Assembly (NCBI GenBank): GCA_003224635.1
Contig: QHZK01000187.1
Location: 1 to 6,782 of the forward strand
Reading direction: 5' to 3'
DNA from: Acidobacteriota bacterium
GTDB taxonomy: Bacteria > Acidobacteriota > Terriglobia > UBA7540
DNA length: 6,782 nt
Shown: positions 1-6,554 of the stretch, one piece after another
Numbering within the stretch: the first letter of the stretch is position 1
Layout of the letters: every line of letters begins with the position of its first letter
Notes under the pieces: model-generated
What the model was told of the DNA's origin: nothing
Seen by the model: the letters and a program-made list of their open reading frames with translations, nothing else
Database searches by the model: none
Translations under genes and position numbers: made by a program

Positions 1-51
1 CTTCTGTCCCCAGGGGCGAAATGGGGCGCGTTTCTAGGTTCGAAAAGCGGG

Positions 52-80
52 TTGTTCTCGCTGTGTGGTTATCTTATAAT
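52..80 (+). promoter_or_regulatory. Sigma70-type promoter for the PSD1-DUF1501 operon
   Basis: A perfect -10 hexamer TATAAT lies at 75-80. It is preceded at exactly 17 nt by TTGTTC (52-57), which keeps the TTG of the -35 consensus. Transcription would begin near 86-88, about 33 nt upstream of the GTG at 120 that I favour as the start of the cytochrome gene. The promoter lies inside the open frame that could begin at ATG 21, which argues that this earlier ATG is not the main start. The match is seen in the sequence; its activity is inferred. Confidence 0.55.
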
Positions 81-119
81 CTCGCCGTCCTTGTTTTGAG
101 GGTTCAGGAAGTGGAGGCC

Positions 120-3029
120 GTGAGCGGCAGGTTTATCCACGCCGTCATCCTAGTCACTCTGTTGCCGTCCTTTTCCTTCGCCCGGCCCATAAGCGCGGCC
201 GTCGATCCGCAAGATTTTTTCGAGAACCGCATTCGTCCCGTCCTGGTGAACAGATGTTTTGCCTGCCACACCGACCTGAAGAGCGGCGGCCTTCAACTCG
301 ATTCGAGAGAGCGGCTGCTCAAGGGCGGAAATTCCGGCCCTGCCATTGTTCCTGGGAATCCGGACCAGAGTCTATTGATCCAAGTGGTGAGCTGGACGCA
401 TGCTCGTTTGCGAATGCCAATGGGAGGCGAAAAGCTAAAGGAGCAAGAGATTGCGGACCTCAGGGCATGGGTGAAGATGGGGGCTCCGTGGGCCGAAAAC
501 GGCAACCTGCCTCCCGCGGGACCCAAGACGAAAGAATTTGTCGTGACCCCCGAGCAAAGGTCGTTTTGGTCGTTCCAGCCATCTCACAAACCCTCGCTGC
601 CGGAAGTCAGAAACAAGGCTTGGCCGAAATCCCCCATCGACCATTTCATCCTGGCTAGGCTGGAGGATAAGGGGCTGAAGCCGGCCCCTCCGGCGGATAA
701 GCGAACTCTGATCCGGCGCGCTTATTTTGACTTGATTGGTCTGCCTCCGACCCCCGAGGAAGCCGAAGCCTTCCTGAAGGACACCTCCCCCGATGCCTTT
801 GCCAGGATTGTGGACGGCTTGCTGGCCTCCCCGCATTACGGAGAGCGTTGGGGCCGCTATTGGTTGGACGTGGCGCGTTACGGTGAAGATGATGTGCGCG
901 GCCTTTCCGTAGAATCCTATCCGAATGCTTTCCGTTACCGCGACTGGGTCATCCAAGCCTTCAACGACGACCTGCCGTACAACTTGTTCGTCAAAGCGCA
1001 GATTGCTGGCGATTTGTTGACGGGCGAGAGCGGCAAACAGAAAGACTCGTTTCTGGCAGCGACCGGTTTCTTCGGCCTCGGTCCTTGGTACTACGACATC
1101 GTCGAGCCGCCCCTGGCCAGGGCTGACGAGCGCCAGGACCGCGTTGACGCCCTGACGCGCGGCTTCCTCGGTCTGACCGCAGCTTGCGCGCGCTGCCACA
1201 ATCATAAGTACGATCCAATCTCCCAGGCGGACTATTACGCGCTGGCCGGCGTTTTTGCGAGTTCGGAGTATCGCGAGTATCCGCTGGTTCCCGGAAAAGC
1301 CGTAGCCGATTACGAGAAGCATCAAAAGGGAATCAGGGACCAAGAAGCGGCTCTCGACGAATTCACCCACAAGGAGAGCGACCTGCTCGGAGAAGTTCTG
1401 GCGGCCAAGACCTCGCGGTACATGATAGCGGCTTGGGAAGTGATGAAGCAGCCTGGTTCTGCCGCGCAGACGGTCGCCGAGAAGGACAACCTGGACCCCG
1501 AAACGTTGGAACGATGGATTGAGTACCTGCGCAATCCGGAGAAAGACCATCCCTATCTGAAAGCCTGGTTCGATTTGCTCACCCGGCGCGGATCCAACGA
1601 ACAAGTGAGGAAGGCGGCCGACGACTTCCAGGATGTCGTCCTTTCCATCATCGCCGAAAAGAAGGCGATTGATGACAAGAACCACGTCATTCTGGAAGCG
1701 GACAAACTTGCCCATTCGAAGGCCAACATGAAGGTGACCCATCTGCCCAATGGTTTCGCGAGCTACGAGGAATTCTGTCCGGGGTGCTATGTCGAGATCC
1801 AACCAATTCAAAGAGAAAAATATATTCTCTGGGCGGATCTTCTCCGTGAAAAGGAAAAATTCGATGACCCCAACCAGAAGGAGGGAGTGATTCGCTATGC
1901 GGGCAAGGAAATAGAACGCTTCCTGTCTGGGGAGTGGAAAGAGCATCTGGATTCGATGCGGGCGCGCCTCGAAACCCTCAAGAAGTCTGCGCCGCCGCCC
2001 TATCCCTTTCTACACGGCCTACGCGAGTCGCCCGAGCCGCACAACATTAAGATTAATCTTCGTGGAAGCCCCTATAACCTGGGCGATGAAGCGCCCCGGC
2101 GGTTCATCGCCGTCCTGAGCGAAGGGGAACCGGTCCCGTTCAAGATGGGAAGCGGGAGGATCGAACTGGCGGAAGCAATCGCGCGCCATCCTCTCACGGC
2201 GCGCGTGATGGCCAACCGGATCTGGCAGCATCACTTTGGTTGGGGGTTGGTGCGCACACCGAGCAATTTCGGCCGTCTAGGTGAGCGCCCCACGCATCCG
2301 GAGTTGCTCGAGTACCTGACCAGCCGTTTCATCGACAGCAACTACTCCGTCAAAGCGCTCCACCGGGAGATCATGCTCTCGGCTACGTATCAGTTGAGCG
2401 CCCAATATTCGGAGATAAATTTTGCGCAGGACCCTGACAACCGGCTTTTGTGGCGATTCAACCGTCGCCGCCTGGACGCTGAGGCTTTGCGGGATTCCCT
2501 GCTTTTCGCCTCCGGAAATCTTGATTTGATGGTTGGAGGTCCTTCGGTCGAACTAACTGACGAATGCAGAAGGCGGACGGTCTATGGCAAGGTCAGCCGC
2601 TTCCGACTCAATCCGGTGTTGCAGCTTTTCGACTTCCCAAGCCCTAGCATCACCAGCGAGCAGAGGAACGCCACCAACGTTCCCGTCCAGCGGCTCTTCT
2701 TCATGAACAGCGATTTAGTTTGGCGCCAGGCCGACCTGCTGGCTCGTCGTCTCAATGCCGGGGGCATTACGGATGATTCGGAAAAGATCAAGCGGGCTTA
2801 TCGGTTGCTATTCGACCGGCAGCCCAGCGAAAAGGAGTTGCACCTGGGACTCGAATATCTCAGGAACGCCCGTGTCGGCACCGGCAAAAATATCGCGAGC
2901 TCTGCGGCCCGCTTCGGGCCGGCTGCTCTAAAAGCAGGGGCCAGTGACTCTCCCACAGAGATCTCGTCAGCGTGGCGACAATACGCGCAGGTGCTGTTGA
3001 GTTCGAACGAATTTATTTTTGTGAATTAA
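120..3029 (+). CDS. Secreted PSCyt1-DUF1549-DUF1553 (PSD1) planctomycete-type cytochrome protein
   Basis: This 969-residue exported protein (from GTG 120) is probably a periplasmic or outer-surface c-type cytochrome; its reaction is unknown. A Sec signal spans about 1-27 (hydrophobic AVILVTLLPSFSF, likely cleavage SAA|VDP). The PSCyt1 cytochrome-c domain (about 32-125) has haem motif CFACH at 46-50 and candidate distal Met ligands M99/M101 in RMPMGG. DUF1549/PSCyt2 (about 171-380) holds the family's second motif, CARCH at 356-360, followed by NHKYDPI. A charged, largely helical spacer (380-675) contains CPGC (553-556). DUF1553/PSD1 (about 678-end) has RIWQHHFGWGLVRTPSNFGR, ATNVPVQRLFFMNSDLVW and the family's typical SSNEFIFVN ending. 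Start choice: AGGAAG lies 8 nt before GTG 120, and a promoter lies at 52-80. ATG 21 also has a weak AGGGG, but would give a 1002-residue protein with two hydrophobic segments. GTG 111 is also possible. The family call is firm; the function is inferred. Confidence 0.93.
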   Translation: MSGRFIHAVILVTLLPSFSFARPISAAVDPQDFFENRIRPVLVNRCFACHTDLKSGGLQLDSRERLLKGGNSGPAIVPGNPDQSLLIQVVSWTHARLRMPMGGEKLKEQEIADLRAWVKMGAPWAENGNLPPAGPKTKEFVVTPEQRSFWSFQPSHKPSLPEVRNKAWPKSPIDHFILARLEDKGLKPAPPADKRTLIRRAYFDLIGLPPTPEEAEAFLKDTSPDAFARIVDGLLASPHYGERWGRYWLDVARYGEDDVRGLSVESYPNAFRYRDWVIQAFNDDLPYNLFVKAQIAGDLLTGESGKQKDSFLAATGFFGLGPWYYDIVEPPLARADERQDRVDALTRGFLGLTAACARCHNHKYDPISQADYYALAGVFASSEYREYPLVPGKAVADYEKHQKGIRDQEAALDEFTHKESDLLGEVLAAKTSRYMIAAWEVMKQPGSAAQTVAEKDNLDPETLERWIEYLRNPEKDHPYLKAWFDLLTRRGSNEQVRKAADDFQDVVLSIIAEKKAIDDKNHVILEADKLAHSKANMKVTHLPNGFASYEEFCPGCYVEIQPIQREKYILWADLLREKEKFDDPNQKEGVIRYAGKEIERFLSGEWKEHLDSMRARLETLKKSAPPPYPFLHGLRESPEPHNIKINLRGSPYNLGDEAPRRFIAVLSEGEPVPFKMGSGRIELAEAIARHPLTARVMANRIWQHHFGWGLVRTPSNFGRLGERPTHPELLEYLTSRFIDSNYSVKALHREIMLSATYQLSAQYSEINFAQDPDNRLLWRFNRRRLDAEALRDSLLFASGNLDLMVGGPSVELTDECRRRTVYGKVSRFRLNPVLQLFDFPSPSITSEQRNATNVPVQRLFFMNSDLVWRQADLLARRLNAGGITDDSEKIKRAYRLLFDRQPSEKELHLGLEYLRNARVGTGKNIASSAARFGPAALKAGASDSPTEISSAWRQYAQVLLSSNEFIFVN
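2905..2937 (+). other. Tandem hairpins inside the 3' end of the PSD1 coding region
   Basis: Two adjacent perfect stem-loops are visible. CGGCCCG / CGGGCCG has a CTT loop (2905-2921). CTGCT / AGCAG has a CTAAA loop (2923-2937). They encode residues 929-940 of the PSD1 protein, in an Ala/Gly/Ser-rich linker (about 918-949) between the last conserved DUF1553 helices and the C-terminal SSNEFIFVN motif. No T-run follows, so this is not an ordinary intrinsic terminator. They could stabilise or attenuate the bicistronic mRNA, or be a small inserted palindrome tolerated by the linker. Confidence 0.4.
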
Positions 3030-3040
3030 TCCCGATTGTT

Positions 3041-3044
3041 GGAG
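3041..3044 (+). promoter_or_regulatory. Shine-Dalgarno deciding the DUF1501 start
   Basis: GGAG lies 6 nt before ATG 3051. The open frame extends upstream to TTG codons at 3036 and 3039, but neither has a purine-rich site at a usable distance, because their upstream sequence is the end of the previous gene. ATG 3051 is therefore the start. Confidence 0.7.
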
Positions 3045-3050
3045 CGGACA

Positions 3051-4490
3051 ATGAAAATGAAGGTCGTTCCAGCGAGCATCATCCCCACTATGACCCGACG
3101 CGAGGCGCTGTGCAAGTTGGGCAGTGGGTTCGGCATGGTGGGATTGGCGGACCTGCTCAGCAACTCCCTGCTGGGAGCTACTCCTGCCAGCTCGCTTCAG
3201 AACCCGCTCGCAGTCAGGGCGCCCCATTTTCCTGCCCGGGCGAAGCACGTCATTTTTCTGTTCCTCAACGGCGGGCTCTCGCAGGTCGACACATTTGACC
3301 CGAAGCCGATGCTGACCAAATACAACGGGCAGCCCATGCCGGGAGGAAACCTCCGAACGGAGCGGAGGACAGGCAATCTGATGCGTTCGCCGTTCAGCTT
3401 CAGAAAATATGGCCAAAGCGGCATCGAGATCAGCGAAATTTTCCCGAACCTGGGCGACCATGTGGACGACATCTGCGTCATCCGCTCAGCCTGCACCGAC
3501 ATCCCCAATCATGAGCCTTCTTTGTTCATGATGAATTGCGGCCACGTCCAGCCGGGGCGCCCGTCCATGGGCTCCTGGATCAGTTACGGGCTGGGCACAG
3601 AAAACCAGAATTTGCCGGGATTTGTAGTGATGTGTCCTGGCACACCCGTGATTGGACCGCCGTTATGGAACTCAGCCTTCCTGCCCGCCGTCTATCAGGG
3701 CACGTACATCTCGAACAAGGAGAAGGACCCCCAGAAATTGATTCCTTACATCCGCAACGCCCACTTGACGCTTTCCGAACAGCGAGTCCAGCTTGACCTG
3801 CTTACCCAGTTGGACCGGAATCAGCTTGCCGACCTCGAAGAAGACGACCCGCAGCTCGAAGCCTGCATCCAGTCGATGGAGACTGCTTTCCGCATGCAGA
3901 CAGAAGCCCCAGAAGTGTTCGACCTGAGCAAAGAGAGCGACGCGACGCGAAAGCGTTATGGGGACACTGATTTTGGCCGCGCTTGTTTGATGGCGTTGCG
4001 GCTGGTCGAGAGCGGTGTTCGCGTCGTGCAGATTTACTTTGGAAACGGGCAGCCGTGGGACAACCACGACGACATCACCATCCATGCCAAACTGGCGCGA
4101 CAGGCCGACGCCCCGATGGCGGCGCTGCTCGAAGATCTCAAAGCAAGAGGCTTGCTGAAGGAAACCCTGGTCATCTGTGGAAGCGAATTCGGGCGAACAC
4201 CGGTGGTTGAGACCAGCGGGCAATTGAAGACGTATAATGGCCGCGATCACAATCCTTACGGTTTTAGTGTTTGGCTGGCAGGCGGCGGCGTCAAGGGCGG
4301 TATGACCTACGGCGCCACGGATGACTTCGGGTTCAAGGCGGTCGAGAATCCGGTCCATATTCATGATCTTCATGCTACTTTGCTGTACTTGCTGGGTCTC
4401 AACCATGAAAAGCTGACCTACCGGTACAGCGGCCGCGACTTCAGGCTTACCGACGTGTCGGGACAGGTCGTCAAAGGCATCATCGCGTGA
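3051..4490 (+). CDS. DUF1501 family protein (alkaline-phosphatase/sulfatase-like fold), Tat-exported
   Basis: This 479-residue DUF1501 protein is of normal length for the family. DUF1501 belongs to the alkaline phosphatase/sulfatase-like superfamily; its substrate is unknown, and hydrolysis of sulfate or phosphate esters is only inferred. The N-terminus has a twin-arginine signal (TRREALCKLGSGFGMVGLA, RR at 16-17), so export is probably of a folded, metal-loaded protein. Family blocks in order are: AKHVIFLFLNGGLSQVDTFD (64-83, with the N-terminal acidic metal-site region), TDIPNHEPSLF (149-159), RPSMGSWISYGLG (170-182), WDNHDDI (336-342), GSEFGRTP (377-384), GRDHNPYG (397-404) and HIHDLHATLLYLLG (436-449). 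The Asp and His residues in these blocks are the likely metal ligands. The gene follows the PSD1 cytochrome by 21 nt, the standard pairing for both families, so the two are probably co-transcribed and act in one process. No damage or frameshift is visible. Confidence 0.95.
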   Translation: MKMKVVPASIIPTMTRREALCKLGSGFGMVGLADLLSNSLLGATPASSLQNPLAVRAPHFPARAKHVIFLFLNGGLSQVDTFDPKPMLTKYNGQPMPGGNLRTERRTGNLMRSPFSFRKYGQSGIEISEIFPNLGDHVDDICVIRSACTDIPNHEPSLFMMNCGHVQPGRPSMGSWISYGLGTENQNLPGFVVMCPGTPVIGPPLWNSAFLPAVYQGTYISNKEKDPQKLIPYIRNAHLTLSEQRVQLDLLTQLDRNQLADLEEDDPQLEACIQSMETAFRMQTEAPEVFDLSKESDATRKRYGDTDFGRACLMALRLVESGVRVVQIYFGNGQPWDNHDDITIHAKLARQADAPMAALLEDLKARGLLKETLVICGSEFGRTPVVETSGQLKTYNGRDHNPYGFSVWLAGGGVKGGMTYGATDDFGFKAVENPVHIHDLHATLLYLLGLNHEKLTYRYSGRDFRLTDVSGQVVKGIIA

Positions 4491-4714
4491 TGCTCCGAGA
4501 CGAAGTGTACTGCGGATGCGAGGTTCGCGCCGTAGATGTGTGTCGCGGCCCGGAGAAATTGAGCCGAGATGTGCAGATCATGAGTTGTCGCGCTGACCCA
4601 TGTGAATTGCGCGATGAAGGGCGTGAGATGTCAGCACGGGCGTTACGAATCGTAGGACGCGCCGTTTGTTCGAGGTGTCCCCCGACCCGTCGGATCACGC
4701 TTGGCTTCCCTTGA
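4490..4714 (+). CDS. Doubtful small Cys-rich ORF overlapping the DUF1501 stop
   Basis: A 74-codon ORF begins at an ATG that shares a base with the DUF1501 stop (TGATG, 4488-4492), the layout used in translational coupling. The peptide is rich in Cys and Arg (for example YCGCEV near the start and VCSRCPP near the end). It has no signal peptide, membrane segment or recognised domain. It runs 20 nt into the 3' end of the convergent GxGYxYP gene. Composition and the overlap suggest chance, and I list it mainly because the stop-start overlap is neat. It has no Shine-Dalgarno of its own. Confidence 0.12.
   Translation: MLRDEVYCGCEVRAVDVCRGPEKLSRDVQIMSCRADPCELRDEGREMSARALRIVGRAVCSRCPPTRRITLGFP
4491..4694. 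other. Convergent intergenic region
   Basis: These 204 nt separate the stop codons of the DUF1501 gene (+) and the GxGYxYP gene (-). Apart from one imperfect hairpin at 4640-4660 and the doubtful small ORF, I see no RNA gene, direct repeat or recognisable protein remnant. A minus-strand frame here stays open into the DUF1501 3' end but lacks a start codon and any known motif. Confidence 0.6.
4640..4660 (+). terminator. Possible weak terminator hairpin between the convergent genes
   Basis: GCGTTACG pairs with CGTA plus ACGC across an AAT loop, with a two-base GG bulge (8 bp in total). It is followed by GCC and the short T-rich stretch GTTTGTT. It lies about 150 nt after the DUF1501 stop. The stem is short and the T tract is interrupted, so it would be an inefficient intrinsic terminator at best. 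On the minus strand it has no T run at all. Confidence 0.25.
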
Positions 4715-6413
4715 ACTGGTTGTAGAGCGATACCAATTGGTCTGGCCGCACGGCGACGTATTCCGGCCCCAAGCCTTTGGCGATGTTCTCCGTCATATCC
4801 ATTGAGGTCAGCCAGTTGGCCAGGAAGACGTGCAGGAATGCGGGGCGCTGGCGGGGAGTCCAGCGTTTCACTTCGTTGATCATAAAATATTCGGCGTTAC
4901 GGCGTCCCGTGGGTGTAAAGGTCATCTCGCCTGGTCCGTGGTTCACGGCGCGGAAGACGGGCACACCAGCGATTTCCGTCAACAGATTCTCAGAATTCGT
5001 CGCTTCGGTACGCCCGTAGTTTGCAAAGATGCCCTTCATGCCTGGAATCCCCGCCAGCAGAGCCATGCGTTCCGCGCTCATCTCAGCAAGGGTCGACATG
5101 ACCGTGACGCCGATCTTCTGCCGGTATAAACCCGAGAGCCGCTGGAAGTCACGCCAGATCTGCTGGCGCTGCTCGGGCGGGAAATTATCAGCGTAGATAT
5201 CCTCGTGGATGTAACCCACGCCGCTCAGAGCATTCACAAAACAGTCGCCAGGCCGCGCGTTCTTGTAATAGTAATCCACAATATCCGGCTGCCCGTCGAA
5301 CGCCGTGGGGCCGAGCTGCCAGCCAATCGGGACGTCCCCGCGCTTCGGGTCATCAAAAAGCTTTCGGTAATAGTGCCGCTGGAAGTTCCAGCCGTCTCCG
5401 TCCGAGCGGACAAACGCGAAATAGACTTTGTCGCGTCGCAAGTGAACGGGAGGCGCTGATTGTCGCAGCTTGGCGGAAGTGCCCGAGTGGACAGAAACAT
5501 TCCCCACAGTCGGTGAGTACCCATCGTATCCGGTACACACCTCGAACTTGGCGCACTCGCTCGCCAGTCGCACGCCCTGCCACTCTCCGATTCCCCCTTG
5601 CGGTTGATCGCCACTTCCCGGCCAGCCGAAACAAGGGATATTCGGCGGCCATTTCATCATGATCTGCCTCGCAAAATCTTTTTCCTCTTCGGGAACGTTT
5701 GCGTACACGGAACCCGAGGGTGTTCCATTAATCCAAAGTATCGGAATCTTGAACTCCACAAGATAGTCGCGCAGGGCTACTTCTTCAGGCGCAAGAATCG
5801 CAATCGCCTCCCGGGAAAGCTGGTCTCCAATTTGTTGGTAGACCCACGTATACGCCTCGATGTCCTTTTTCCACCCCATGAATCCCAAATCCATGCCTGT
5901 CCTCCACGAGCCCGGAAGCCAGCCCCTCGGCAGGTTGTATTGGGCCGCGGTGCGTGGCGTGGCGACAAGGCCGTCATGGACGCTTGCCAGCATGGTTGCG
6001 ATGTTGACCGTTGCGGGCACGTTCGGATCGGTGACGAAAGTGACGTGAACTTCAGGAAGGAACCGTTCAAAGACTTCGGCCACTTCCAGCCACCGCACAT
6101 CGTCCACGTCGCCCCGTTCCCGCAGCCAGTCCAACCACAGTTCGTCGTAGCGGTCATGGACCAAGTAAAGCCGAGGCTGGGAGCGGTTGACAATTCCCTG
6201 CAGGCAGGTCAGCGTAAGCCTCATGTCCCACGCAAAGGAGGTCAACTCGCTCAATCGCATAGCGAAAAGGGTCCTGGCGGGCGGCCGGGACTTTGGACAC
6301 ACGCGGACTTCGGATTCGGCTTCTGCTGGCCCAGTGCTCGCGATGAGAAAGCCTCCTGCCGCTGCGGCGGAGGTCGAGAGAAACTCCCTGCGATCCATGA
6401 GAGGCACGCGCAT
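4695..6413 (-). CDS. GxGYxYP-family putative glycoside hydrolase, Tat-exported
   Basis: From ATG 6413 this is a 572-residue protein with the two-part layout of the GxGYxYP family of putative glycoside hydrolases. The N-terminus MRVPLMDRREFLSTSAAAAG carries a twin-arginine signal (RR at 8-9) ending near AEAE. The GxGYxYP N-terminal domain follows, with WDMRLTLTCLQGIVNRSQPR (62-81) and DRYDELWLDWLRERGD (87-102). The C-terminal catalytic-type domain starts near 328, with YFAFVRSDGDGWNF (331-344), the signature region GVGYIHE (398-404), VMSTLAEM (438-445), HVFLANW (528-534) and GPEYVAVRPDQL (549-560). The signature is changed: the family's Tyr-Pro is His-Glu here. Start choice: AGGAG at 6421-6425 lies 7 nt from ATG 6413 and 4 nt from ATG 6416; ATG 6398 has no such site. 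The frame stays open to 6512, but that extension is intergenic-like. Substrate unknown. The gene is monocistronic and convergent with the PSD1-DUF1501 pair. Confidence 0.88.
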   Translation of the reverse strand: MRVPLMDRREFLSTSAAAAGGFLIASTGPAEAESEVRVCPKSRPPARTLFAMRLSELTSFAWDMRLTLTCLQGIVNRSQPRLYLVHDRYDELWLDWLRERGDVDDVRWLEVAEVFERFLPEVHVTFVTDPNVPATVNIATMLASVHDGLVATPRTAAQYNLPRGWLPGSWRTGMDLGFMGWKKDIEAYTWVYQQIGDQLSREAIAILAPEEVALRDYLVEFKIPILWINGTPSGSVYANVPEEEKDFARQIMMKWPPNIPCFGWPGSGDQPQGGIGEWQGVRLASECAKFEVCTGYDGYSPTVGNVSVHSGTSAKLRQSAPPVHLRRDKVYFAFVRSDGDGWNFQRHYYRKLFDDPKRGDVPIGWQLGPTAFDGQPDIVDYYYKNARPGDCFVNALSGVGYIHEDIYADNFPPEQRQQIWRDFQRLSGLYRQKIGVTVMSTLAEMSAERMALLAGIPGMKGIFANYGRTEATNSENLLTEIAGVPVFRAVNHGPGEMTFTPTGRRNAEYFMINEVKRWTPRQRPAFLHVFLANWLTSMDMTENIAKGLGPEYVAVRPDQLVSLYNQFKGSQA

Positions 6414-6420
6414 CATGTTG

Positions 6421-6425
6421 CTCCT
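6421..6425 (-). promoter_or_regulatory. Shine-Dalgarno deciding the GxGYxYP start
   Basis: Read on the minus strand this is AGGAG, 7 nt before ATG 6413 and 4 nt before the adjacent ATG 6416. It supports a start directly ahead of the twin-arginine signal rather than the upstream ATG at 6512, which would bury that signal behind 33 extra Arg-, Gly- and Ser-rich residues. Confidence 0.65.
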
Positions 6426-6485
6426 ACGATGAGGCCGTTCGGAGTTTCTCAGTCCAAGCGACCTGCCTGAAGCCATCGACAAGCT

Positions 6486-6511
6486 GCCGGCTCCTCGCCC
6501 AGGATGACACA
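6486..6511 (-). repeat. Possible eroded intergenic GTCATCCTGAGCGA-type repeat
   Basis: On the minus strand the sequence GTCATCCTGGGCGAGGAG resembles the dispersed intergenic repeat that starts GTCATCCTGAGCGAAG, seen from memory in many Acidobacteria and other soil bacteria. Only one partial copy is present in the window, so repetition cannot be shown here. It lies between the GxGYxYP leader and the truncated transporter, a place where a recombinogenic repeat would make sense. Confidence 0.25.
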
Positions 6512-6554
6512 TTTCCGCCGCTCCAGCGCGGGATTGAGGCCGTTTCTCATATGA

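Noticed and set aside
435..1946. A 503-codon minus-strand open frame opposite the PSD1 gene
   Set aside because: It lies wholly antisense to conserved DUF1549 and spacer coding sequence, has no recognisable domain, and is the kind of open frame expected from GC-biased third codon positions.
2972..3298. A 108-codon plus-strand frame bridging the PSD1-DUF1501 junction
   Set aside because: It is out of frame with both firmly recognised proteins and overlaps their conserved ends.
3672..4406. A 244-codon minus-strand open frame opposite the DUF1501 gene
   Set aside because: It is antisense to the most conserved DUF1501 blocks, with no domain or plausible start context.
4682..4693. Inverted repeat CCGAC-CC-GTCGG just after the GxGYxYP stop codon, considered as its terminator
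   Set aside because: Only about 4 bp can form with a viable loop, and no T run follows on the minus strand.
5473..5490. A GCGGAAGTGCCCGAGTGG stretch resembling the 5' end of a tRNA-Ser or tRNA-Leu
   Set aside because: No anticodon arm, T-arm consensus or matching acceptor 3' strand follows, and it lies within intact minus-strand coding sequence. The similarity is chance.
5598..6470. A 290-codon plus-strand open frame opposite the GxGYxYP gene
   Set aside because: The minus strand encodes recognised family motifs with a good Shine-Dalgarno and Tat signal; the plus-strand product has no family features and odd composition.
6414..6512. N-terminal extension of the GxGYxYP frame up to ATG 6512
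   Set aside because: It would place 33 Arg-, Gly- and Ser-rich residues before the twin-arginine signal. The AGGAG at 6421-6425 points to ATG 6413/6416 instead.
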